Positions 1 through 6,818 of a stretch of DNA of 64,000 nucleotides are shown here, piece after piece (within the stretch, counting starts at the first letter, position 1; the number at the start of each line of letters is the position of its first letter). The notes under the pieces were generated by a model. The model was not told the DNA's origin. It saw only the letters and a program-made list of their open reading frames with translations, and made no database searches. The DNA lies in NCBI GenBank assembly GCA_016795565.1, contig JAEUGW010000054.1:1-64000 (forward strand), read 5' to 3'. The stretch is from Opitutaceae bacterium. Its GTDB lineage: Bacteria; Verrucomicrobiota; Verrucomicrobiia; Opitutales; Opitutaceae. Both the position numbers and the translations under genes were made by a program.

Positions 1-146
1 GATGCAGTAGAATCGCCGACTGCGTGGGCTAAACTTCTGCGTCACATGGAGATTTCCTACTGCATTGCAGTTGGATTTGGCTCACTGCACCGCTGGGAAA
101 CACGCTCATGCGCTGCTTCGACTGCATCGTTCCGGCTAAGGGATAT
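1..146. other. Left-edge stretch without a recognisable gene
   Basis: I find no convincing coding sequence here. The only structure seen is a pair of 9-bp inverted arms, atgcagtag at 2-10 and ctactgcat at 57-65, which could form a hairpin with a long loop. It could be the tail of a gene or repeat that begins outside the window. Confidence 0.4.
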
Positions 147-244
147 TACTGCTTGTAGACCTTGCCGGCTTTCATGACGAAGCTGACCTTGGTCATGAGG
201 GAAATGTCGGCGAGGGGGCGCCGGGGACGGCGACGAGGTCGGCA
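147..244 (-). pseudogene. Duplicated 3'-end fragment of the neighbouring amidohydrolase gene
   Basis: These ~98 bp match the last part of the amidohydrolase gene (844-941), including the stop-codon region, with only a handful of differences. Both copies read on the minus strand. The fragment has lost one base in a G-run (gggggcgcc against gggggtcgcc), which shifts the frame. It lacks all catalytic residues, so it cannot encode an enzyme. It probably remains from a tandem duplication whose remainder was deleted or replaced by the toxin-antitoxin pair now lying between the copies. Confidence 0.85.
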
Positions 245-287
245 AGCTTCGGCTTGCGCGACGTCGGGGCCGGGCTACATTCCCGTC

Positions 288-500
288 ATGCCGCTTACCG
301 CCTCTCTAGCCACGCAGCTGCGTCGTCTCTCCGCCCGCGAAAAGGCGGCGTTGGCCGACCATCTCTGGCGTGAGGCGGAACTGAAGCTTGAGCCCAGCCC
401 CACCCAGCTTGGATTGCTTGAGGCCAGAGCAGCCAAGGCAATCACGCATCCGGCGAAACTCAAACCCGTGGGCGACGCAGTGCGACGGCTGCGGCGATGA
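288..500 (+). CDS. Addiction-module antitoxin
   Basis: A 70-residue protein that resembles the short addiction-module component (antitoxin) family: an N-terminal helical stretch (LATQLRRLSAREKAALADHL), then an acidic and proline-containing middle. An open frame extends further upstream, but it runs through the amidohydrolase fragment, so I chose the ATG at 288. The stop overlaps the next start by 4 nt (ATGA), typical of translationally coupled antitoxin-toxin pairs. It is expected to bind and neutralise the downstream ParE/RelE-like protein and to repress the operon. The role comes from family resemblance and gene order. Confidence 0.7.
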   Translation: MPLTASLATQLRRLSAREKAALADHLWREAELKLEPSPTQLGLLEARAAKAITHPAKLKPVGDAVRRLRR

Positions 501-823
501 AGCCGTTCAAGGAGGCCGAAGGTTACGCGGGCGATCTCCAGGGCGCCTACGATCATTACAAGGTTTATGGTTCGCAGACCGCGGGCCGCTTTTTGGCCGC
601 ATATGAGCAGGCTGTGAAAATTCTCCGGCACAGTCCGTATGTCTGCCGCGCCCGCCGGCATGGCTGGAGACAGATGCTCATCCACGAATACCCGAACTAT
701 TCGATTTTCTACCGGGAACTGCCGTTTTGCTGGCTGCTCGGTGGCATCTTACCCACGGCGCGCGACCCCGATACGATTCAGGCGCAGTTGCTTGTTCGCG
801 AGGTGATTGCGACCGGGGAGTAA
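497..823 (+). CDS. RelE/ParE superfamily toxin
   Basis: A 108-residue protein with the RelE/ParE look: helical N-terminal half (RFLAAYEQAVKILRHSPYVC), then beta strands with HEYPNYSIFYRE and a C-terminal ARDPDTIQAQLL segment. Members act either as ribosome-dependent mRNA interferases or as gyrase poisons, and the sequence does not decide which. It overlaps the antitoxin gene by 4 nt. The pair sits between the amidohydrolase 3' fragment and the intact amidohydrolase, so it probably arrived or was retained during a local rearrangement. Confidence 0.75.
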   Translation: MKPFKEAEGYAGDLQGAYDHYKVYGSQTAGRFLAAYEQAVKILRHSPYVCRARRHGWRQMLIHEYPNYSIFYRELPFCWLLGGILPTARDPDTIQAQLLVREVIATGE

Positions 824-842
824 CCGGCGGCAAATAGCGCGC

Positions 843-2132
843 CTACTGCTTGTAAACCTTCCCGGCCTTCATGACGAAGCTGACCTTGGTCATGAGGGAG
901 ATGTCGGCGAGGGGGTCGCCGGGGACGGCGACGAGGTCGGCGAACTTGCCGGACTCGACCGTGCCGAGGTCCTTGTCGGCGTCGACGAGCTTCGCGGCTT
1001 CGAGGGTGGCGGACTGGATGGCCTTCATCGCGGGCATGCCGGCCTCGACCATGTAGATGAATTCCTTGGCGTTGTCGCCGTGCGGGGCGACGCCTTGGTC
1101 GGTGCCGAAGGCGATCTTCACGCCGGCGGCGTAGGCGCGGCGGAAGGTTTCCTGGATGAGCGGCCCGATGGCGAGGGCCTTGGGGCGGACGATGCCGGGG
1201 AAGTAGCCGTCGAGCTTTGACTTCTCGGCGACGAAGCGGCCGGCGCTGATCGTCGGCACGTAATAGGTGCCGTGCGACTTCATGAGCGCGATGGTCTCGT
1301 CGGACATGTAGGTGCCGTGCTCGATGGAGGCGACGTCGGCCTTGATGGCGCGCTGCATGCCGATGTCGCCGTGGGCGTGGGCGGCGACCTTCATGCCGTA
1401 GTCCTTTGCCGTGAGCACGACGGTGCGGACCTCGTCCTCGGTGAACAGCGGGGCCTGGCCGCTCTTGGCGAGGCTGAGCACGCCGCCGGTGGCGGCGATC
1501 TTGATGAGGTCGGCGCCGTCCTTGTAGCGCTGGCGCACGACGCGGCGGATTTCGTCGGGGCCGTTGGCGATGCCGTTCGCCTCCTCGTCGAGCAGGTGCT
1601 GGATGCGGGAGCTGAGGCCGTTGGTGCCGTCACCGTGGCCGCCGGTGGTGGACACGCTCCCGGCGGCGAAGATGCGCGGGCCGTCCACCCAGCCCTTGGC
1701 GATGGCGTCGCGCATGGCGAGGTTGAGTTTGTCGCCGGCGCCGCAGTCGCGGACGGTGGTGAAGCCGGCGAGGAGGGTCTTTTTCGCGTAAGTGGTCGCC
1801 CGGAGCGCGGCGTCGGCCGGGTTCAGGTAGAAACGCTCGGCATAGCCGGCCTGGCCGGATTGTTCGCCGGTGATGTGGACGTGCATGTCCATCAGGCCGG
1901 GCATGACGGTGGCGTGCTTCAGGTCGATGACGGTGTCGCCGGCGGCCGGCGCAGTGTAGCCGTCGGCGAGGCCGGTGATGCGGTCGCCCTCGACGGTGAC
2001 AGTGACCGCCTTGCGGACGGTGTCGGCGCGGCCGTCGATGAGCGAGCCGGCGTGGATGAGGGTCTTGGCGGGGGCGAGGGTGGCCGCGAGCAGGACGGCA
2101 CCGGTGACGAGGAGGCGGCGGGGTGGACGCAT
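843..2132 (-). CDS. Secreted metal-dependent amidohydrolase (imidazolonepropionase/prolidase-like)
   Basis: A 429-residue protein with an N-terminal signal peptide (about residues 1-22) and the amidohydrolase-superfamily TIM-barrel signature. The metal-binding HVH motif is at residues 84-86 (PGLMDMHVH). A candidate carboxylated lysine lies in [11 protein letters not shown], further histidines in VAAHAHGD and SIEHGTYM, and the late catalytic Asp in AFGTDQGV. Relatives are periplasmic or secreted hydrolases of dipeptides, organophosphates or cyclic amides, so the substrate is not predictable. The frame is open further upstream, but the ATG at 2132 directly precedes the signal peptide and was chosen for that reason. 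A broken copy of its 3' end lies at 147-244. Confidence 0.85.
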   Translation of the reverse strand: MRPPRRLLVTGAVLLAATLAPAKTLIHAGSLIDGRADTVRKAVTVTVEGDRITGLADGYTAPAAGDTVIDLKHATVMPGLMDMHVHITGEQSGQAGYAERFYLNPADAALRATTYAKKTLLAGFTTVRDCGAGDKLNLAMRDAIAKGWVDGPRIFAAGSVSTTGGHGDGTNGLSSRIQHLLDEEANGIANGPDEIRRVVRQRYKDGADLIKIAATGGVLSLAKSGQAPLFTEDEVRTVVLTAKDYGMKVAAHAHGDIGMQRAIKADVASIEHGTYMSDETIALMKSHGTYYVPTISAGRFVAEKSKLDGYFPGIVRPKALAIGPLIQETFRRAYAAGVKIAFGTDQGVAPHGDNAKEFIYMVEAGMPAMKAIQSATLEAAKLVDADKDLGTVESGKFADLVAVPGDPLADISLMTKVSFVMKAGKVYKQ

Positions 2133-2267
2133 GGAAAATTTCTGTCTCGGCACCCCGGCGCCCGCAAGTGTCAACTCGTTGGCGGGCAGGCGGACGCGGT
2201 TTGGTCGACAAAGCGCGGGGTTTCTGGAATAACCAGCGCACCGGTGGCTCTTACCCGCCACCAGCCT

Positions 2268-2283
2268 GTTGGCTGCAGCCAAC
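2268..2283. promoter_or_regulatory. Perfect 16-bp palindrome upstream of bufA
   Basis: The sequence gttggctgcagccaac is a perfect dyad 43 bp before the bufA start codon, in the divergent spacer between the amidohydrolase and the bufferin operon. A looser dyad (ggtggc...gccacc) lies just upstream at about 2242-2262. They could be an operator for a metal-responsive regulator or part of a leader hairpin. No regulator gene is nearby. Confidence 0.3.
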
Positions 2284-2325
2284 CCCACCCCGGGGATGGC
2301 AACCCAAAACCAAATCCAGTATCCC

Positions 2326-2697
2326 ATGAAACAGTCCTACAAGACCATCATCACGGCCGCGGCGATCGCCGGCCTCTACCTCGGCGCCATGGCGGCCAAA
2401 TCCTACGCGGCCGACGCCGGCTCGACCGCCCCCACCACCGAGAAAGCCAAGGACAGCTGTAAAGGCAAAGACGGTTGCAAGGCCAAGGACGGCAAGGACA
2501 GCTGCAAGGGCAAGGCCGGATGCAGCGGCAAGTCGGAAGGCAAGGCCCACGACTGCAAGGGCAAGAACGAGTGCAAGGGCAAGGGCGGCTGCGGGTCGAG
2601 CGACAACGGCTGCAAGGGCAAGAATTCCTGCAAGGGCAAGGGCGGCTGCGCCTCGGCCCACGCCGAGAAGGGCGAGGCCAAGAAGGACAAGAAGTAA
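2326..2697 (+). CDS. bufA: Bufferin-type Cys-rich precursor peptide (BufA-like)
   Basis: A 123-residue exported precursor. Residues 1-28 form a signal peptide, followed by a short Thr/Pro spacer and then a Lys/Gly/Cys-rich region. Ten cysteines (45, 51, 60, 66, 77, 83, 89, 96, 102, 108) fall into four groups, always spaced C-x5-C and mostly reading CKGKxxC. This matches the bufferin family of periplasmic copper-binding RiPPs, whose cysteines are oxidised by an MNIO (DUF692) enzyme. The identification rests on the composition and on the adjacent bufB, bufC and bufD genes. I chose the ATG at 2326 because it directly precedes the signal peptide. A strong hairpin follows the gene. The number of modified cysteines is unknown. 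Confidence 0.8.
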   Translation: MKQSYKTIITAAAIAGLYLGAMAAKSYAADAGSTAPTTEKAKDSCKGKDGCKAKDGKDSCKGKAGCSGKSEGKAHDCKGKNECKGKGGCGSSDNGCKGKNSCKGKGGCASAHAEKGEAKKDKK

Positions 2698-2742
2698 GCC
2701 CGTTCCGAGGACGAACCCCTCGGATCCAGCCTGACGATTCAC

Positions 2743-2772
2743 ACGGGAGGCCGGGCACCGCCCGGCCTCCCG
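2743..2772 (+). terminator. Strong hairpin between bufA and bufB
   Basis: A 13-14 bp GC-rich stem (acgggaggccggg paired with cccggcctcccgt) lies about 45 bp after the bufA stop and is followed by only a short T-poor tail (tcaattt). It could be a partial terminator or a 3' stabilising hairpin that keeps precursor mRNA in excess over the downstream enzyme genes. Readthrough must occur if bufB is in the same transcript. Confidence 0.6.
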
Positions 2773-2805
2773 TTCAATTTCCGCCCCTTTGAACCCTCAA
2801 TACCT

Positions 2806-2898
2806 GTCATTCTGAGCGCAGCGAAGAATCCAGCTGAAGCTCCGCCACCGGGTATCGCCACAAAGTCCTCATGGATTCTTCGCTGCGCTCAGAATGAC
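2806..2898. repeat. Paired inverted-repeat element (family A), short form
   Basis: Two perfect 27-bp arms starting gtcattctgagcgcagcg face each other at 2806-2832 and 2872-2898, with a 39-bp loop. The same arms occur at 3876/4221, 5220/5267 and 24087/24155. Similar sequences are known as dispersed intergenic repeats in many bacteria. This copy fills the bufA-bufB spacer. Confidence 0.9.
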
Positions 2899-2983
2899 AA
2901 TCCGATTCAGCTATTTTCTACTGTGACATGGGTCATGACAAGTGAGAGATTAGCGTGAATTAGTGGTGCCCTGTTTCCCGCCC

Positions 2984-3865
2984 ATGCCTGCCAACCCATT
3001 CAACGGCTACACCGACTACGGCATCGGCATTGGCCTGCGCATCCCGCACTACGACCACATCCTGGAGCGGAAACCGACGGTGGACTGGTTCGAGATCATC
3101 TCGGAGAACTTCATGGTGGATGGCGGCCGTCCGCTCGAGGTGCTCGACCGCATCCTGGCGCAATACCGCGTCGTCCAGCACGGCGTCGCCCTCTACTTCG
3201 GCTCGGCCGACGGCCCGAACAAGGCGCACCTGAAGAAACTCAAGGCGCTCACGAAGCGCACCAAGACCCCGTGGCTCTCCGACCACCTCTGCTGGGGCAG
3301 CGCGGACGGCACCTACTCGCACGACCTGCTGCCGATGCCCTACACCAAGGCCGCCGCGAAAAAGACCGCCGCCAACATCCGCATGGTGCGCGATTATCTC
3401 GAGCTGCCCATCGCGGTGGAAAACGTCAGCTCCTACACCGAGTTCCACGTCTCGGAGATGACCGAGTGGGAATTTCTCAGCGAGGTCGTCGAGCGCGCCG
3501 ACTGCGGCGTGCTGCTCGACGTGAACAACATCTACGTCTCGTCGAAGAACCACGGGTTCAACCCGTATGATTATCTCGACAACGTGCCGCATCACCGCGT
3601 CGCGCAGATGCACATCGCGGGGCACACCAAGTTCGAGAAATACATCCTCGATACGCACGACCACCCAGTGCTCGACCCTGTCTGGCAGCTCTACGCCCAC
3701 GCCATCCGGCAATGTGGCGTCACCGCCACGCTCCTCGAGTGGGATGACAAGATCCCGTCGTTCGACGAGGTGCACAACGAAGCCCTCAAGGCCAATGCCT
3801 TCATCGCCCAAGCCCGCGCGGCGAAGATTCCGGCTCCCAAGGGTAGGGCGACCGCCAAAAGATAG
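2984..3865 (+). CDS. bufB: MNIO/DUF692 bufferin-modifying oxidase (BufB-like)
   Basis: A 293-residue TIM-barrel protein of the multinuclear non-heme iron oxidase family (DUF692). Candidate iron ligands and conserved motifs are visible: IPHYDHIL (His22, His25), ISENFM (Glu41), SDHLCW (Asp100, His101), ENVSSY (Glu146), LLDVNN (Asp179, Asn181-182) and QMHIAGH (His210, His214). Family members oxidise cysteines of their precursor peptide to thiooxazole or related groups. Here the likely substrate is the upstream Cys-rich BufA-like peptide. A GTG at 2963 is an alternative start. I prefer the ATG at 2984 because MPANPFNGY matches the usual family N-terminus. It should act in the cytoplasm before precursor export. 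Confidence 0.9.
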   Translation: MPANPFNGYTDYGIGIGLRIPHYDHILERKPTVDWFEIISENFMVDGGRPLEVLDRILAQYRVVQHGVALYFGSADGPNKAHLKKLKALTKRTKTPWLSDHLCWGSADGTYSHDLLPMPYTKAAAKKTAANIRMVRDYLELPIAVENVSSYTEFHVSEMTEWEFLSEVVERADCGVLLDVNNIYVSSKNHGFNPYDYLDNVPHHRVAQMHIAGHTKFEKYILDTHDHPVLDPVWQLYAHAIRQCGVTATLLEWDDKIPSFDEVHNEALKANAFIAQARAAKIPAPKGRATAKR

Positions 3866-3875
3866 CCCAAGCGCC

Positions 3876-4244
3876 GTCATTCTGAGCGCAGCGAAGAATC
3901 CATCACCATGCCCGCCAGCCCAGCTCATCGCCGCTATTGGGTATATATTCTGGCCAGCAAACCCAGCGGCACACTCTACATTGGAGCAACCAATTCGTTG
4001 AAGCGACGAATCTGGGAGCACAAGACGGGTGCAATTGCCGGTTTCACGAAGCAGTATTCAGTCAAAACTCTTGTTTATCTTGAGTCCCATCGAAATGTCA
4101 CTGACGCCATTCAGCGCGAAAAGGCGCTCAAAGGTTGGCTTCGCGCCAGGAAGGTCGATCTGATCCGACAGGAGAATCCGCTTTGGCAGGATTTGGCTGC
4201 CGACTGGTATCAGCTTCCGATGGATTCGCTGCGCTCAGAATGAC
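3876..4244 (+). mobile_element. Putative GIY-YIG-encoding form of the family A inverted-repeat element
   Basis: The left arm (3876-3902) is identical to that of the other family A copies. The right arm (4221-4244) is its inverse with a 3-bp deletion. Between them lies not a 20-41 bp loop but a 318-bp interior filled by a GIY-YIG endonuclease gene, whose last seven codons and stop are made from the right arm. This is the layout expected of an autonomous parent of the short copies. That it moves is an inference; no target-site duplication was established. Confidence 0.55.
3908..4243 (+). CDS. Small GIY-YIG endonuclease
   Basis: A 111-residue single-domain protein with the GIY-YIG fold: the VYI strand near residue 12, YIG near residue 24, the arginine-rich helix LKRRIWEHKTG, and AIQREKALKGW, whose glutamate is the likely metal ligand. 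It resembles the stand-alone GIY-YIG (UPF0213/SLX1-like) nucleases. The C-terminal MDSLRSE is encoded by the right inverted-repeat arm. The gene interrupts the bufB-bufC spacer, in the same orientation as the operon, and has no obvious role in bufferin synthesis. Cleavage specificity is unknown; it may cut at or near the repeats, as homing nucleases do. Confidence 0.85.
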   Translation: MPASPAHRRYWVYILASKPSGTLYIGATNSLKRRIWEHKTGAIAGFTKQYSVKTLVYLESHRNVTDAIQREKALKGWLRARKVDLIRQENPLWQDLAADWYQLPMDSLRSE

Positions 4245-4255
4245 AGAATCGGGAA

Positions 4256-5200
4256 ATGCCCATTAACCCCAAATCAAAACCCTTCGCCCCGGCGAAAGTC
4301 GCCTCCACCGCGGAGCTCGCTGACCTCCAGCGCGCCATGTGGCGCGTGGTGTCGCGGCCTCTGACCGGCGGCAGCCGCATGCAGCGCCGCTGGACTGACG
4401 GCCGCCCCACGAGCGCCGTGGCCGGCGAGATCGCCAAGCCCAACGATCGGCTCACCTCCTTCGAGCGGCTCGAGATCTACAACCGCATGTATTGGTTCCG
4501 CGTGCTCGACAGCCTCTACGACGACTGCCCCGGGCTGCGCGCGGTGTTGGGTGACAAAAGATTCATCGCGCTCGCCGAGGCCTACCTCGTCAAATACCCG
4601 TCCGGCTCCTTCACGCTGCGCAACCTGCCGTCGCGCCTGGCGAAGTTCATCCGCGAGGCGCCGCGCCACACGAAGCCACACACCGCGCTCTGTCACGACC
4701 TCGCGCGCTTCGAATGGGCGCGCGTCGAGGTGTTCGACACCGCCGCGCGGCCGGTCTTCACGATGGACGACCTCCTCGATGTGCCGGCGGCAAAGCAGGG
4801 AAAGCTGAAGCTCGCGCTGCAGCCTTACTTGCAGCTCCTGCGGCTGGAATATCCGGTGGACGACTTCATCCTCGCGGTGAAGCAGCGCGAGGCGGAGCTG
4901 TTGCGTGGCGACGCCAGCAACGCGCCGTCGGCGCTGCGGAAGCTCAGGGAGCGGAAGACGAAGCTGCCCAGACCGGCACGCACCCACGTCGCCATCCACC
5001 GCCTCGACGGCCGGATCTATTTCAAAAAGCTCGAGCCCGCCGCCTACCGCATCCTCGTCGCGCTGCGCGCCGGGAAGACGCTGGAGCAGGCGCTGGTCAC
5101 CGGCATACCACGGGCAAAGCAGGCGAGGGCGGACTGGGCCGCGAAGGTTCAGGGCTGGTTCCGCAACTGGATGGAACTCCGCTGGCTGTGCCGGCGGTGA
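4256..5200 (+). CDS. bufC: DUF2063 bufferin biosynthesis partner (BufC-like)
   Basis: A 314-residue protein whose N-terminal half matches the DUF2063 putative DNA-binding domain seen next to DUF692 enzymes (LTSFERLEIYNRMYWFRVLD, then YPSGSFTLRNLP). The C-terminal half is poorly conserved (HRLDGRIYFKKLEPAAYRIL). In bufferin systems this protein forms a complex with the MNIO enzyme and probably helps recognise the precursor leader. Normally it directly follows bufB; here the GIY-YIG element separates them. The start at 4256 lies 11 bp after the element's right arm, so the element may affect its translation initiation region. Confidence 0.85.
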   Translation: MPINPKSKPFAPAKVASTAELADLQRAMWRVVSRPLTGGSRMQRRWTDGRPTSAVAGEIAKPNDRLTSFERLEIYNRMYWFRVLDSLYDDCPGLRAVLGDKRFIALAEAYLVKYPSGSFTLRNLPSRLAKFIREAPRHTKPHTALCHDLARFEWARVEVFDTAARPVFTMDDLLDVPAAKQGKLKLALQPYLQLLRLEYPVDDFILAVKQREAELLRGDASNAPSALRKLRERKTKLPRPARTHVAIHRLDGRIYFKKLEPAAYRILVALRAGKTLEQALVTGIPRAKQARADWAAKVQGWFRNWMELRWLCRR

Positions 5201-5219
5201 CGGCTATACTTCCGTTTCC

Positions 5220-5293
5220 GTCATTCTGAGCGTAGCGAAGAATCCAGAGGAACGCGGGAGTCCTGATGGATCCTTCGTTGTGCTCAGGATGAC
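5220..5293. repeat. Family A inverted-repeat element, short diverged form
   Basis: Arms at 5220-5246 and 5267-5293 match the other family A copies with a few substitutions (cgtagcg for cgcagcg; ggatcc and tgtgct in the right arm), separated by a 20-bp loop. It sits in the bufC-bufD spacer, so each of the operon's three spacers has one copy. Confidence 0.85.
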
Positions 5294-5343
5294 ACATCGG
5301 CGGAAACGCAGGAATAATCCCCGCGGCCATTCCTCCCACCGCC

Positions 5344-5799
5344 ATGCAACTCCGCCCCATGCTCGCCAGGTTCGATGCGCTCGCCGCGCACCTCCAATCG
5401 CCGCTCCTGCTGGTGATCCGGCTCTATTGGGGCGTCTCCTTTGCCCAGACCGGTTGGGGCAAGCTGATGAACCTCGGGCGCACGGCGGGCTACTTTGAGT
5501 CGCTCTCCATCCCGCTGCCGAAGCTCAACGCCATCATGGCCGGCGCGACGGAGACCCTCGGCGGCGTGCTGCTGGCGCTCGGACTGTTCGCGCGGCCGGC
5601 GTCGGTGCCGCTCATCTTCACCATGCTCGTCGCCTACGCGACGGCGGACCGCGAGGCACTCGGCGCGATCGTCAGCGACCCGGACAAGTTCCTCACCGCC
5701 GCGCCGTTTCTTTTCCTGCTGGCGGCGCTGCTCGTGCTGGCCTTTGGCCCGGGCCGCTTCTCGGTTGACCGGCTGCTTGCGCGGAAAACGTCGGACTGA
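5344..5799 (+). CDS. bufD: DoxX-family inner-membrane protein (BufD-like)
   Basis: A 151-residue protein with about four transmembrane segments. DoxX features are visible near the N-terminus (LLVIRLYWGVSFAQTGWGKL) and in the second helix (AGATETLGGVLLALGLF). DoxX proteins occur at the end of bufferin operons and are thought to act in membrane redox or in handling the modified peptide; the exact reaction is not established. It is co-oriented with bufA-C and ends about 20 bp before a convergent gene, closing the operon. Confidence 0.8.
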   Translation: MQLRPMLARFDALAAHLQSPLLLVIRLYWGVSFAQTGWGKLMNLGRTAGYFESLSIPLPKLNAIMAGATETLGGVLLALGLFARPASVPLIFTMLVAYATADREALGAIVSDPDKFLTAAPFLFLLAALLVLAFGPGRFSVDRLLARKTSD

Positions 5800-5817
5800 G
5801 CGCGGCGCGGCAAGCCC

Positions 5818-6777
5818 TCACCCGCCCGAGCCCGCCGCCGGCGGGTTGCACAGATCCTCGTAGGCGTAAAGGAGGGCGCCGATCGCGAGCGGCAGCGTGA
5901 AAAACATGCCGATGAACAGGCCGATGAGGCCGAGCATGGCGAGGATGCCGCCGAGCAGCACGGTGAAGAAGACCCGGAACCATTGCCGGCTGATGACCCG
6001 CCGGCTCACTTCCATCGCGGTCCACGGGCTCAGCCCTTGGTCGATCACGAGCGCAAAGGTGAAGGCCCAGCCGACCGACAGGTAGATGATGGGCAGGACG
6101 CACATGAACATGCCCACGAAGAGCAGCGGATTGGGGTGCTGCTGCTGGCCGGTCATCACCATGCCGACCACCCACGGGGCGACGAGCACGCACGCGGCGG
6201 CCATGGTGAGCAACACGGTGAACACCGAGGCCAGGGCGAGCGGCCCGAGGGCGCGGGAGAAACCCGCAAACGCATCGCCGAACTCGCGCGGCTCGCCGCG
6301 CATCTTGCCGAGGTAGTAGTAATAGAGCCCGCCGTAGAACACGCCGCTGAGCACGATGTTGGCGATCGCCCCCAGGATCGGGACCATGCCGAGTGCGGCG
6401 GTGACGGCGAACACCACGAAGGTCACGCCCACGAGAGGCAGGAGGTTGGCCTTCCACAGGTCGAAACTGCGGCTGAGGCAGCCGAAGACATCCAGCGGGG
6501 CGGCGCGGGCGATGAGATCGGCGGCGTGGGCCCTGGCATCGACGGGGCCGGTCGGCTGGATCGGGGTGGCCGCAGGCGCGGCGACGGCGTCGGGGGTCGC
6601 GGCCGCGGCGGGCGGCGCGCTGAATTCGGCGAATTCGCCGAGGGTCTTCCAGACGCCATCGTCGGCGTGCTTGGCCTTGGTCGTGAGGTTGGCCCGCCCG
6701 CCGTTGAGCCACTCGTGAATCTTGGCGGCCGGCACCGGCCCGTATTCCTTTCCGTCCGCTCCGAGGATGGTGAACAT
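5818..6777 (-). CDS. GYF-like domain plus polytopic membrane protein of unknown function
   Basis: A 319-residue protein. Residues 1-50 look like a GYF_2-type domain (TILGADGKEYGPV, then LTTKAKHADDGVWKTLGEF). An Ala/Pro-rich linker to about residue 90 follows, and then about five or six hydrophobic helices with GLYYYYLGKMRGEPREFGDAF and AFTFALVIDQGLSPWTAMEVS. The membrane part resembles uncharacterised integral-membrane families (DUF975-like). GYF_2 domains in bacteria are thought to mediate protein contacts. No neighbour suggests a pathway, so I assign no function. Confidence 0.75.
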   Translation of the reverse strand: MFTILGADGKEYGPVPAAKIHEWLNGGRANLTTKAKHADDGVWKTLGEFAEFSAPPAAAATPDAVAAPAATPIQPTGPVDARAHAADLIARAAPLDVFGCLSRSFDLWKANLLPLVGVTFVVFAVTAALGMVPILGAIANIVLSGVFYGGLYYYYLGKMRGEPREFGDAFAGFSRALGPLALASVFTVLLTMAAACVLVAPWVVGMVMTGQQQHPNPLLFVGMFMCVLPIIYLSVGWAFTFALVIDQGLSPWTAMEVSRRVISRQWFRVFFTVLLGGILAMLGLIGLFIGMFFTLPLAIGALLYAYEDLCNPPAAGSGG

Positions 6778-6818
6778 AGTCCCCGCAGCCTGTCCGCGGG
6801 CGGCGCGAGGTCAACGCC

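Noticed and set aside
1-2132. Toxin-antitoxin pair plus repeat as part of a prophage or integrative element
   Set aside because: No integrase, attachment-site pair or phage gene is visible, and base composition does not change noticeably.
2806-2898. Family A repeats as a CRISPR array
   Set aside because: Copies are inverted pairs with loops of varying size, far apart, and not regularly spaced direct repeats. No cas genes are present.
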